Of a stretch of 64,000 nt of DNA, positions 40,757-52,660 are shown piece after piece. This DNA is from Owenia fusiformis. Its lineage: Eukaryota > Annelida > Polychaeta > Sabellida > Oweniidae. The translations under genes were made by a program, and so were the position numbers. Under the pieces are notes generated by a model. The model was not told where the DNA came from. It made no database searches and worked only from the letters and a program-made list of their open reading frames with translations. Within the stretch, counting starts at the first letter, position 1; every line of letters starts with the position of its first letter. Where the stretch lies: assembly GCA_903813345.2 (NCBI GenBank), contig CAIIXF020000012.1, positions 22,828,184 to 22,892,183 of the forward strand, given 5' to 3'.

Positions 40757-42858
40757 ATAATCTTGTCTACATGTTTCCAGCCAAACCATTTGAGGGATTC
40801 ATTTGAAATTCTCAGGGATGTTTCTACCTATGAAAGTTTAGAACTGATTAGTTTTTCGGCATTCTGGGTAAATGTTAAGGTGGCCATTTCGGATTTTCCG
40901 TTCTAAAATCTTGTCTGTCAAGGCTTGTCTACAGGTTTCCAGCCAAACAGTTTGAGGGATTCATTTGAAATTCTCAGGGATGTTTCTACCTATGAGAGTT
41001 TAGAACTGATTAGTTTTTCGGTATTCTGGGTAAATGTTAAGGCGGCCATTTTGGATTTTCCGTCCTAAAATCTTGTCTGTCAAGGCTTGTCTACAGGTCC
41101 CCCAGCCAAACCGTTTGAGGGATTCATTTGAAATTCTCAGGGATGTTTCTACCAATGAAAATTTATAACTAATTAGTTTTTCGGCATTCTGGGTAAATGT
41201 TAAGGCGGCCATTTTGGATTTTCCGTCCTAAAATTTTGTCTGTCAAGGCTTGTCTACAGGTTTCCAACCAAACCGTTTGAGGGATTCATTTGAAATTCTC
41301 AGGGATGTTTCTACCTATAAAAGTTTAGAACTGATTAGTTGGATTTTCTGTCCTAAAATCTTGTCTGTCAAGGCTTGTCTACAGGTTTCCAGCCAAACCG
41401 TTTGAGGGATTCATTTGAAATTCTCAGGGATGTTTCTAGCAATGAAAGTTTAGAACTGATTAGTTTTTTGACATTCTGGATAAATGTTAAGACAGCCATT
41501 TTGGATTTTCCGTACTAAAATCTTGTCTGTCAAGGCTTGTCTGTAGACAGGTTTCCAGCCAAACCGTTTGAGGGATTCATTTAAAATTCTCAGGGATGTT
41601 TCTACCTATAAAAGTTTAGAACTGATTAGTTTTTCGGCATTCTTGGTAAATGTCAAGGCGGCCATTTTGGATTTTCCGTCCTAAAATCTTGTCTGTGAAG
41701 TCTTGTCTATGCATTTCAAGGTGAACCGTTTAGTAGATCAATTTCAAATTTTCAGGGATGATTCTTAGTATGAAAATCTAGTTCTCATTAGTTTTTTGGC
41801 ATTCTGGATAAATGTCAAGGCAGCCATTTTGGATTTTCCGTCTTCAAATCTTGTCTGTAAAGTCTTGTCTATGCATTTCCAAGTGAAGCGTTTGGTAGAT
41901 CAATTTCATATTTTCAGGGATGATTCTTAGTATGAAAATCTACATCTGATTAGTTTTTTGGCATTCTGGGTAAATGTCAAGGCAGCGATTTTGGATTTTC
42001 CGTCCTAAAATCTTGTCAGTAAACTATTGTCTACGCGTTTTCAGGTGAACCCTTTGGTAGATCAATTTCAAATTTTCAGGGATGATTCTTAGTATGAAAA
42101 TCTAGATCTGATTAGTTTTTTGGCATTCTGGATAAATGTCAAGGCAGCCATTTTGGATTTTCTGTCTTAAAATCTTCCCGGTAAAGTCTTGTCTACGCGT
42201 TTTCAGGTGAACCGTTTGGTAGATCAATTTCAAATTTTCAGGGATGATTCTTAGTATCAAAATCTAAAACACATTAGTTTTTTGGCATTCTTGATAAAGG
42301 ACGATTCTCGGTTTGGAGAACAGTCTCCTGGGCTAATAATTTTTTTCATGGAAAATATAGAAATATTACCCAAATTAAACTATGAATATTCAAAAGCAGG
42401 GATAACGCTCAATTAGACCGATTCAATAAAATACAAGTCTCGATTTGGGGAAAGAAGTTCATCAGTGTACTGCGCTAATATTTTTTTTGCGAAAAATCTA
42501 AAAATATTGCCCAAATTAAATTATGACTATTCAAAAGAATACATTCAAATCTATATTATGTAAAAAAAATCAAATTTGTCCGAAGCAGGGATAATGCTCA
42601 TTTAGATTGATGAACTTCGTTCTCCAAACCGAGAATCGTCCTGTCAAGGTGGTCATTTTGGATTTTATATCCTAAAATCTTGTCTGTTGTCTTGTTTACA
42701 CGTTTTCAATTTCAAATTTTCAGAATCTAGAACCGACTAATTTTATGGCATTCTGAGTAAAATTTAAGGTGGCCATTTTGGATTTCCAGTCCTCAAATTG
42801 TGTCGGTAAAGTCTTGTCTACTCATTTTCGGGATAACCATTTGACGGGATCACCCATT
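40757..42858. repeat. 165-bp satellite, about 10 full and 2 degenerate monomers
   Basis: The monomer runs CTTGTCTGTCAAGG..TTGTCTAC, TTTCCAGCCAAACCG, CTCAGGGATG, TTAGTTTTT.GGCATTCTGG, CATTTTGGATTTTCCGTCC. Monomers before about 41700 have GTTTGAGGGATTCATTTG; later ones have GTTTGGTAGATCAATTTC plus GATTCTTAGTATGAAAATC, so two subfamilies are arranged in blocks. One monomer near 41340 has a deletion of about 40 bp. The last monomers (after 42642) are strongly decayed. Confidence 0.92.
42299..42641. mobile_element. 343-bp TIR element inserted in the satellite without target duplication
   Basis: Perfect 23-bp inverted ends starting GGACGATTCTCGG. Removing 42299-42641 joins GATAAA to TGTCAAGG, exactly the satellite monomer sequence, so both ends are known to the base and there is no duplication. 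The interior has a direct repeat (ATTACCCAAATTAAACTATG / ATTGCCCAAATTAAATTATG). Confidence 0.88.
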
Positions 42859-44470
42859 GGTGGAGACATTTTGTACACATTTGTGTTCTTGTTAAGTAAT
42901 ATTGCCAAACGTTGGTTTATTAACCAGTTTTAATATTCTATCATGCAAAGGATGCTACATCTACAGGGTGTCAAATAAATATGTCCAGCTTGATTGAAAG
43001 AGTATAGACGTTTGTGCATAAAGGTGCATAACATTGAGCTAGTCATTTTAAACTTCTTGCTCCATGAAGTTTTTAGGTGCTAAAGAACAATTCAGACATC
43101 ATACAGACAAAAAAATTATGCAACATTTTGTCCGATGTTAAAGATGAGGGGGAAGAACATATTTATTGGACACTATGTACAATGTACAATCTTGGTTCTT
43201 GTTGGTATAGTCCAGTGTCCATAATTTGATAAAAATTGATAACAGAATGGATTTTAGGCATTATTAAGTTTTAAGGCTGTTGGTGCTTTGTTGCAGAACA
43301 TATTTTAAAGCATTGGTAAGACTGATTACTCATTTTGTTCTAACATCGGTTCAATTTTTATATTTTTGAAGAAAAGAACAATTTCTCGAGGACGCAATAA
43401 CAGTGAAATTTGTTACCAGCCTGGGAGTTCTATTTCACTAGTTTTATTTACATATATCTTCTTAGCATGATCATTTTTATAGTCCTGTATGATTGAATGT
43501 ATATTTCATATTTAATCTGTAAACGGCCTTTCATGGGAGTCTGTATCTTTAAGCTAAACTGGTAAACTCTGATTCTATTGGTTTGGGCTTAATGCTAGAG
43601 GCTATTTTTAGCCTAGGATGACACATTATAAAAAGCCCAAGCTTGTAGAATCAGGGGGATCTTCTATTTTAGTCTTTTTTGAGTCTGGTAGTCTTGTCTA
43701 AGGGACTGGGGGTCTGGTGGTGAAGGCCCTTCGGGGCCAAAGGGAGTTTTGAATTGAGGAGCTGGGGAAGCAGAATTGAAAGTTATTATTGGAATCTTGG
43801 ACTGTAATAAGATTGTAGATTCATATATTTGAACAAACGAAATAAAATACTATAATATTATATAGTGGACATTGTTGGTGTTTATGAACTTCAAGCCAGG
43901 AGACAACAATAACATTTCAACAACAGAATAAAAAGATATAAAGGGTGACATCTATTGAAGTTGTAACAAAATTCATCATGCATTTGTCATTTTCAAATAC
44001 TATCTATTGGCGTGTGCTTTATTTCTCATTTAATTGATTTTAAATAAACGCGCTAGATTTAAAATTACTAATTTTATTCATCTATCTAGGAATACATCTA
44101 TATACAGTAGTTTCCAATTTGATTCAATAATTTTGCACATATTCATTAGTTTTTGCATTTGTACATTCACATCGAAAAATTAAGGAAGAACAGCACAGAA
44201 GAAGACTATAGCATTAAATAAAATTTATGAACACAGTAATACACATAAAGCTATACATTTTAATTCCAAAACAAGCATGAATATGATGTAACATGTGTCC
44301 TATGTATCAAGTCACATGGGTGATTTATGCCGTCTGGTAGTACAGAGGTCAATGTGTAAGATATATTGACCGGATATATTGATTTGATTTAGCATGTCGA
44401 ATATTGATATAAATTAAATTCTTTAGACTAGATAGTCTGCATGCACACGATCATCTTTTTGTCAATTGAA
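42859..44470. other. Non-coding stretch before the tandem array
   Basis: Contains a short inverted pair (GATTCTATTGGTTTGGGCTT / AAGCCCAAGCTTGTAGAATC, about 43571-43655). No gene recognised. Confidence 0.4.
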
Positions 44471-44489
44471 GCAGTCCATGGCAAGAGAG

Positions 44490-45250
44490 TATATAATATA
44501 GATGCTGCAGACATGTAGCACAAATGTTCTCAAGTCCAAGGAAAGAAGAATGAGCCTGAAAATAAAAAGGAAAACAATCAGCAATAATTTAATTTTTGAA
44601 TGCTCCATCTTTTATTAGTACTAGTATCTACAACTGTTTTTGATCTAATGAGATATTTTTAATTCGTTCTTCAATATGTAAAATGACTTTTGTATAAATG
44701 AAGATGAAATGCCCCTTGGTGTTTTGGTACTGGATTGTGATGTTGTTTCTCGATTGAAGGGGTGAGGTAGAAGGGGATGTTAGACTTTTTTTCAAGATCG
44801 ATCATGGTTTTGAGATTTATAACATGTATAGGGTTAATTTATCCTATAACACATAACTAAAGAAGCAAGCCCAATGAAAGTACATTTAAGGAAAAGATCA
44901 GCGATGATTCAATTAAAAAGTAAGAAAACCCCGAAACTAAGCCCACAATTTTAACATTAATACCTTTAAATTGAAAAAAAACACTTCACGAAAAAAGAAA
45001 AGACCCTTCAATCTACAACTGTAGCTAAATGAACACAAGACTTCAGACCTTCAAAATTTAGATCTGCAGTAGTACTTGAAGTCAACTTTAAAATTGAATC
45101 ATTACTGAGGAAGTATTTATCAACGAAATACAATACAATACAAAACAATACAAAACTATACAATACATTAGAATACAATAAAATCCATGATCTTGGTCAT
45201 CTGGTTCGTTGGTTGTCTGGTTTGTTGGTTGTTTGGTTCGTTGGGTGGAG
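44490..45250. repeat. Decayed left-edge remnant of the 2.46-kb unit
   Basis: 44497-44530 matches the 95-bp subrepeat, and 44861-45250 matches the unit from AAAGTACATTTAAGG through the TACAA and GGTT blocks, then jumps to the next unit's start, missing about 1.6 kb. Substitutions are more frequent than in inner units. Confidence 0.8.
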
Positions 45251-46688
45251 TGAAAAAATGAAACATGGCTTCATGGGGTACATTTGTACATTAAATGAAA
45301 TTAAGGCAGTCATCATTTAGTGTATTTCTTAGAAAAAATGCCAAACATACATGCGCCAACAATGGGATTAGAATCCCAACAATTGAAAAATGTGTCATTG
45401 TGGAATAACCGTACTGAACCAGATAGCAAAATCATCAAATTATAGAACTGATTATGTGTAACAGTACCTTTAACAAGATGATATGTAGATATAAATGCTG
45501 CAGACAGGTAGCACAAATTGTAGATTCTCTGTGGTTTTCCTTTTGTGTTTCTTTTTGTTCTCTCCAAGGCAAGAGGTATGTAGATACAAATGCTGCAGAT
45601 AGGTAGCACAAATTGAAGATTCTCTGTGGTTTTCCCTTTGTAGTTCTTTTTGTTCTTTCCAAGGCATGAAAGAAGACTGCACCTGAAAGTACATTTAAAG
45701 AAAAGATCAGCAATGGTTCAATTAAAAAGAAAGAAAACCCCGAAACCAAGCCCACAATTTTAACATGAAAACCCAAAAGAAAAGACCCTTCAATCTACAA
45801 CTGAAGCTAAAATGAACACAAGACTTCAGACCTTCAAAATTTAGATCTGGAGTAGTACTTGAAGTGAACTTAAAAATTGAATCATTGCTGAGTAAGTATT
45901 GGTCAACGAAATACAATACAATACAAAACAAAACAATACAATACAAAACCATACAATACAATACAATTCTAAGCACTAGATCCATGATCTTGGTCATCTG
46001 GTTCGTTGGTTTTCTGGTTCGTTGGTTCTTTGGTTCGTTGGGTGGAGTGTTGGTTAGATGGTTGATTAATTAGTTAATTGGTTGGTTAGTTTTAACCTAT
46101 TGGGTGGTCTGGTGGTTGTCTGGTTGGTTAGTTGGTTGGTTAGTAAGTAAGTTGGTTGGTTAGATTAAGCCTATTGTGTCATACATGTAGGTTGGTCGGT
46201 TGGATGTCCGGTTGGTTGGTTGTCTGGTTGTTTGACACCCCCAAGAGAAAATAACTGGAGTGATGACTTCCCAAAAACTTGAATTAAACAACCACATCCA
46301 CAATCAAAAGATCCCCATTGCTCCATCAAATCCAACTCAATAAAAAGGTGACTTGAGACCCCCCCCCCATGAAATTGAACTGGAACGGTACTGGAAGTAG
46401 CCCCCCCCCCCCCCAAAAAAACACACACACTATGGAGTGAATACCTTCCCAAAAACTTGAATTAAGCAACCCAAGCTAAAATCTAAAAGACCACCGCTCA
46501 AACAAACTAAAAAGTGAAGTGAAGTGACTTGAGGCCTCCCCATTAAAAGTAGAACTGGAATAGTACTGGGAGTAGCCCCCTGCTAATGGGATGCAACTGA
46601 TTGCAAGAGGTAAAACTGGGCAAAAATGCGACATCTATGGTAAGTCCTGGAAACTCGACCTAGTCCCCTCATGAAGAAAAATGTGATT

Positions 46689-46728
46689 TCAACAGGATCG
46701 TTGTTTCGCAGGGACTTCACCATCTTTG
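46689..46728 (-). other. Splice-like terminal exon (d) in unit 1
   Basis: A - strand acceptor TCTATTTGTAG is followed by a frame that closes at TGA after 13 codons (SKDGEVPAKQRSC) when joined in phase with segment c. Conserved in all units. Function unproven. Confidence 0.25.
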
Positions 46729-46908
46729 CTACAAATAGATAAAAACATGTTGTAGTAGTTGTTATTTTACAAAAAACTTTAAATAAAACTTTGCATTATA
46801 CTTTACAGTACTTAAATTTACACTACTAAAAATTTACAGAATATTACAAAAGTTAAAATTTATTTCTCCCAATTTGATATAAACCGGTATCCTTCCATAT
46901 TTCTGATT

Positions 46909-47202
46909 TTGAAACATGAACTCTATCCCCCCAGAAACCCAACCACCCCCCTCCCACTTTACCTTAGAGTCCGTTTCTCCACCAAAGAATATGGGTCGGC
47001 CAACAAAAGTCCACCAGTAAATATCAAACTGGAAGGCGCCCCTATCCCTATGCAAAACCAGGAAGGAATACTTAACTTAGGTAGCAGGAACGTCGGTTGT
47101 AGTCCTAGTTGGCACGCAGCTGTTGTCTCAGTTGTGTCGTTGGTTATCGGGCTCCTCATCTCCAAGCTGAAAGTGAACCTGAAAACAGAGGAACTAAACT
47201 GA
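46909..47202 (+). CDS. Conserved + strand ORF in each unit, ending in a hydrophobic segment
   Basis: A 97-codon frame, repeated near-identically at 49375, 51845, 54309, 56768 and 61794; it is disrupted in unit 6. It includes STKEYGSANKSPPVNIKLEG and a C-terminal hydrophobic run AAVVSVVSLVIGLLISKL with a short Lys-rich tail. A TTTACCTTAG acceptor-like site lies inside and AATAAAAAAA lies just after the stop. It could be the last exon of a membrane protein, but the same DNA is also open on the - strand and no homology is recognised. Confidence 0.3.
   Translation: MKHELYPPRNPTTPLPLYLRVRFSTKEYGSANKSPPVNIKLEGAPIPMQNQEGILNLGSRNVGCSPSWHAAVVSVVSLVIGLLISKLKVNLKTEELN
46963..47178 (-). other. Splice-bounded segment (c) in unit 1, - strand
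   Basis: 216 bp between the acceptor CTCTGTTTTCAG and the donor CTAAG|GTAAAG. One frame is open throughout (RSPITNDTTETTAACQLG and following residues). Present in every unit. It overlaps the + strand ORF, so at most one strand is likely to be coding. Confidence 0.3.
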
Positions 47203-47234
47203 TGTAATAATTGAATAAAAAAAAATGTACTTAC

Positions 47235-47381
47235 TTTGGTGCTTTGGTGACAGGAACACGAACACCTCTCGCCCATGATACTGTTTACGTGGACTGGACC
47301 TGATGGCTCAAAGTTGTCGAAAGACTGATCCAGCTGTCGCCCTAACTTAGTGTGTTCGCTGCATCTCTCTCATAGTTGTAC
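47235..47381 (-). other. Splice-bounded segment (b) in unit 1, - strand
   Basis: 147 bp (49 codons) between the acceptor TTGTTTCTTTCAG and the donor CCAAA|GTAAGT, separated from segment c by only 56 bp. All three frames contain a stop near the 5' end; the frame after the first stop reads CSEHTKLGRQLDQSFDNF. It may be a 5' or non-coding exon, or a decayed one. Confidence 0.3.
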
Positions 47382-47936
47382 CTGAAAGAAACAAGATAAG
47401 AAAATGAAAAATACAAGGATGCAACTTGATCGAGTCACTTCCAATACAAGCGGAGGAGGGAATGCCAAGACATTCCTTTCATTGACTCTCGTAAATTTGT
47501 CATAGCCTTGTACCCCTCCCGGCTTAAGATTTATATCATCAAGTCAACTAACTGCTTGGGCAGATGTAACTCTGTAGGAAGAATGGAATAGTGGAGTATA
47601 TGTATATTCTTTAAGACTAAATTGAAATGTGGTGTTTCGTATTTCAAAGCAGTTGCCATCTTGACTTGGCCCAATGTGAAGTAGGAAGGATTCAGGCAAC
47701 TATCACAGACCACATGTGAAAATAATGAAACATGGCTTCATGGTACATTTGTACATTAAGTGAAATCAAGGCAGTCATCATTTAGTGTATTTCTTAGAAA
47801 AAATGTTTGCCAAACATACATGTGCCAACAATGGGATTAGAATCCCAACAATTGCAAAATGTGTCATTGTGGAATAACCGTACTGAACCAGAGAGCAAAA
47901 TCATCAAATGATAGAACTGATTATGTGTTACAGTAC

Positions 47937-48147
47937 CTTTAACAAGATGGTATGTAGATATAAATGCTGCAGATAGGTAGCACAAATTGTAGATTCTCTG
48001 TGGTTTTCCTTTTGTGTTTCTTTTTGTTCTCTCCAAGGCAAGAGGTATGTAGATACAAATGCTGCAGATAGGTAGCACAAATTGTAGATTCTCTGTGGTT
48101 TTCCCATTGTAGTTCTTTTTGTTCTTTCCAAGGCAAGAAGACTGCAC
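47937..48147 (-). repeat. 95-bp subrepeat (two copies) within splice-like segment (a), unit 2
   Basis: Two head-to-tail copies of ATGCTGCAGATAGGTAGCAC..CTCCAAGGCAAGAGG lie between an acceptor-like ATGTACTTTCAG and a donor-like TTAAAG|GTACTG on the - strand. 95 is not a multiple of 3, so extra copies shift the frame, arguing against a coding repeat. Unit 7 has three copies (60275-60560). Confidence 0.8.
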
Positions 48148-48374
48148 CTGAAAGTACATTTAAGGAAAAGATCAGCGATGGTTCAATTAAAAAGAAAGAA
48201 AACCCCGAAACTAAGCCCACAATTTTAACATGAAACCCCAAAAGAAAAGACCCTTCAATCTACAACTGTAGCTAAAATGAACACAAGACTTCAGACCTTC
48301 AAAATTTAGATCTGGAGTAGTACTTGAAGTGAACTTTAAAATTGAATCATTGCTGAGTAAGTATTGGACAACAA

Positions 48375-48455
48375 AATACAATACAATACAAGAACAATAC
48401 AATACAATACAATACAAAACAATACAAACTATACAATACAATACAATACTAAGCA
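48375..48455. repeat. TACAA microsatellite in unit 2
   Basis: Runs of AATAC/ACAAT pentamers with interruptions. Length differs in nearly every unit (same place in each, for example 50836-50913 and 53310-53388). Confidence 0.9.
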
Positions 48456-48477
48456 CTAGATCCATGATCTTGGTCAT

Positions 48478-48720
48478 CTGGTTCGTTGGTTGTCTGGTTC
48501 GTTGGTTGTTTGGTTCGTTGGTTGGAGTGTTGGTTAGATTGTTGATTAATTAGTTAATTTGTTGGTTAGTTTTAACCTATTGGGTGGTCTGGTGGTTGTC
48601 TGGTTGGTTAGTTGGTTGGTTATTAAGTAAGTTGGTTGGTTAGATTAAGCCTATTGGGTCATAGGTTGGTCGTTGGATGTCCGGTTGGTTGGTTGTCTGG
48701 TTGTTTGACACCCAAAAGAA
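48478..48720. repeat. GGTTGGTT-rich simple sequence in unit 2
   Basis: Degenerate GGTT/GGTTCGTT/GGTTAGTT repeats over about 240 bp, G-rich on the + strand. Present in all units. Confidence 0.9.
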
Positions 48721-50189
48721 AAAATAACTGGAGTGATGACTTCCCAAAAACTTGAATTAAACAACCACATCCACAATCAAAAGATCCCCATTGCTCCATC
48801 AAATCCAACTCAATAAAAAGGTGACTTGAGACCCCCCCCCATGAAATTGAACTGGAACGGTACTGGAAGTAGCCCCCCCCCCCCAAACACACACACTATG
48901 GAGTGAATACCTTCCAAAAAACTTGAATTAAGCAACCCAAGCTAAAATCTAAAAGACCACCGCTCAAACAAACTAAAAAGTGAAGTGAAGTGACTTGAGG
49001 CCTCCCCATTAAAAGTAGAACTGGAATAGTACTGGGAGTAGCCCCCTGCTAATGGGATGCAACTGATTGCAAGAGGTAAAACTGGGCAAAAATGCGACAT
49101 CTATGGTAAGTCCTGGAAACTCGACCTAGTCCCCTCATGAAGAAAAATGTGATTTCAACAGGATCGTTGTTTCGCAGGGACTTCACCATCTTTGCTACAA
49201 ATAGATAAAAACATGTTGTAGTAGTTGTTATTTTACATAAAACTTTAAATAAAACGTTGCATTATACTTTACAGTACTTAAATTTACACTACTAAAAATT
49301 TACAGAATATTACAAAAGTTAAAATTTATTTCTCCCAATTTGATATAAACCGGTATCCTTCCATATTTCTGATTTTGAAACATGAACTCTATCCCCCCAG
49401 AAACCCAACCACCCCCCTCCCACTTTACCTTAGAGTCTGTTTCTCCACCAAAGAATATGGGTCGGCCAACAAAAGTCCACCAGTAAATATCAAACTGGAA
49501 GGCGCCCCTATCCCTATGCAAAACCAGGAAGGAATACTTAACTTAGGTAGCAGGAACGTCGGTTGTAGTCCTAGTTGGCACGCAGCTGTTGTCTCAGTTG
49601 TGTCGTTGGTTATCGGGCTCCTCATCTCCAAGCTGAAAGTGAACCTGAAAACAGAGGAACTAAACTGATGTAATAATTGAATAAAAAAAATGTACTTACT
49701 TTGGTGCTTTGGTGACAGGAACACGAACACCTCTCGCCCATGATACTGTTTACGTGGACTGGACCTGATGGCTCAAAGTTGTCGAAAGACTGATCCAGCT
49801 GTCGCCCTAACTTAGTGTGTTCGCTGCATCTCTCTCATAGTTGTACCTGAAAGAAACAAGATAAGAAAATGAAAAATACAAGGATGCAACTTGATCGAGT
49901 CACTTCCAATACAAGCGGAGGAGGGAATGCCAAGACATTCCTTTCATTGACTCTCGTAAATTTGTCATAGCCTTGTACCCCTCCCGGCTTAAGATTTATA
50001 TCATCAAGTCAACTAACTGCTTGGGCAGATGTAACTCTGTAGGAAGAATGGAATAGTGGAGTATATGTATATTCTTTAAGACTAAATTGAAATGTGGTGT
50101 TTCGTATTTCAAAGCAGTTGCCATCTTGACTTGGCCCAATGTGAAGTAGGAAGGATTCAGGCAACTATCACAGACCACATGTGAAAATA

Positions 50190-52660
50190 ATGAAACATGG
50201 CTTCATGGTACATTTGTACATTAAGTGAAATCAAGGCAGTTATTTAGTGTATTTCTTAGAAAAAATGTTTGCCAAACATACATGTGCCAACAATGGGATT
50301 AGAATCCCAACAATTGCAAAATGTGTCATTATGGAATAACCGTACTGAACCAGAGAGCAAAATCATCAAATGATAGAACTGATTATGTGTTACAGTACCT
50401 TTAACAAGATGGTATGTAGATATAAATGCTGCAGATAGGTAGCACAAATTGTAGATTCTCTGTGGTTTTCCTTTTGTGTTTCTTTTTGTTCTCTCCAAGG
50501 CAAGAGGTATGTAGATACAAATGCTGCAGATAGGTAGCACAAATTGTAGATTCTCTGTGGTTTTCCCATTGTAGTTCTTTTTGTTCTTTCCAAGGCAAGA
50601 AGACTGCACCTGAAAGTACATTTAAGGAAAAGATCAGCGATGTTTCAATTAAAAAGAAAGAAAACCCCGAAACTAAGCCCACAATTTTAACATGAAACCC
50701 CAAAAGAAAAGACCCTTCAATCTACAACTGTAGCTAAAATGAACACAAGACTTCAGACCTTCAAAATTTAGATCTGGAGTAGTACTTGAAGTGAACTTTA
50801 AAATTGAATCATTGCTGAGTAAGTATTGGTCAACAAAATACAATACAATACAAAAAAACAATACAATACAATACAAAACAATACAAACTATACAATACAA
50901 TACAATACAATACTAAGCACTAGATCCATGATCTTGGTCATCTGGTTCGTTGGTTGTCTGGTTCGTTGGTTGTTTGGTTCGTTGGTTGGAGTGTTGGTTA
51001 GATTGTTGATTAATTAGTTAATTTGTTGGTTAGTTTTAACCTATTCGGTGGTCTGGTGGTTGTCTGGTTGGTTAGTTGGTTGGTTAGTAAGTAAGTTGGT
51101 TGGTTAGATTAAGCCTATTGGGTCATAGGTTGGTCGTTGAATGTCCGGTTGGTTGGTTGTCTGGTTGTTTGACACCCAAAAGAAAAAATAACTGGAGTGA
51201 TGACTTCCCAAAAACTTGAATTAAACAACCACATCCACAATCAAAAGATCCCCATTGCTCCATCAAATCCAACTCAATAAAAAGGTGACTTGAGACCCCC
51301 CCCCCCCCCATGAAATTGAACTGGAACGGTACTGGAAGTAGCCCCCCCCCCCCCAAACACACACACTATGGAGTGAATACCTTCCCAAAAACTTGAATTA
51401 AGCAACCCAAGCTAAAATCTAAAAGACCACCGCTCAAACAAACTAAAAAGTGAAGTGAAGTGACTTGAGGCCTCCCCATTAAAAGTAGAACTGGAATAGT
51501 ACTGGGAGTAGCCCCCTGCTAATGGGATGCAACTGATTGCAAGAGGTAAAACTGGGCAAAAATGCGACATCTATGGTAAGTCCTGGAAACTCGACCTAGT
51601 CCCCTCATGAAGAAAAATGTGATTTCAACAGGATCGTTGTTTCGCAGGGACTTCACCATCTTTGCTACAAATAGATAAAAACATGTTGTAGTAGTTGTTA
51701 TTTTACAAAAAACTTTAAATAAAACTTTGCATTATACTTTACAGTACTTAAATTTACACTACTAAAAATTTACAGAATATTACAAAAGTTAAAATTTATT
51801 TCTCCCAATTTGATATAAACCGGTATCCTTCCATATTTCTGATTTTGAAACATGAACTCTATCCCCCCAGAAACCCAACCACCCCCCTCCCACTTTACCT
51901 TAGAGTCCGTTTCTCCACCAAAGAATATGGGTCGGCCAACAAAAGTCCACCAGTAAATATCAAACTGGAAGGCGCCCCTATCCCTATGCAAAACCAGGAA
52001 GGAATACTTAACTTAGGTAGCAGGAACGTCGGTTGTAGTCCTAGTTGGCACGCAGCTGTTGTCTCAGTTGTGTCGTTGGTTATCGGGCTCCTCATCTCCA
52101 AGCTGAAAGTGAACCTGAAAACAGAGGAACTAAACTGATGTAATAATTGAATAAAAAAAAATGTACTTACTTTGGTGCTTTGGTGACAGGAACACGAACA
52201 CCTCTCGCCCATGATACTGTTTACGTGGACTGGACCTGATGGCTCAAAGTTGTCGAAAGACTGATCCAGCTGTCGCCCTAACTTAGTGTGTTCGCTGCAT
52301 CTCTCTCATAGTTGTACCTGAAAGAAACAAGATAAGAAAATGAAAAATACAAGGATGCAACTTGATCGAGTCACTTCCAATACAAGCGGAGGAGGGAATG
52401 CCAAGACATTCCTTTCATTGACTCTCGTAAATTTGTCATAGCCTTGTACCCCTCCCAGCTTAAGATTTATATCATCAAGTCAACTAACTGCTTGGGCAGA
52501 TGTAACTCTGTAGGAAGAATGGAATAGTGGAGTATATGTATATTCTTTAAGACTAAATTGAAATGTGGTGTTTCGTATTTCAAAGCAGTTGCCATCTTGA
52601 CTTGGCCCAATGTGAAGTAGGAAGGATTCAGGCAACTATCACAGACCACATGTGAAAATA
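50190..52660. repeat. 2.46-kb unit 3
   Basis: Complete. Has a 12-base C-run near 51297. Confidence 0.92.

Larger units (their letters stand above)
45258..47724. repeat. 2.46-kb unit 1
   Basis: Complete. Slightly diverged from units 2-6, for example GGTAGCACAAATTGAAG in the second subrepeat and a longer C-run near 46360-46415. Confidence 0.9.
47725..50189. repeat. 2.46-kb unit 2
   Basis: Complete and near-identical to units 3-6. Confidence 0.92.

Noticed and set aside
46834-47055. - strand ORF with FDIYWWTFVGRPIFFGG in each unit
   Set aside because: A third frame over splice-like segment c; upstream stops and the stop after joining the next segment make it less likely than the other frames.
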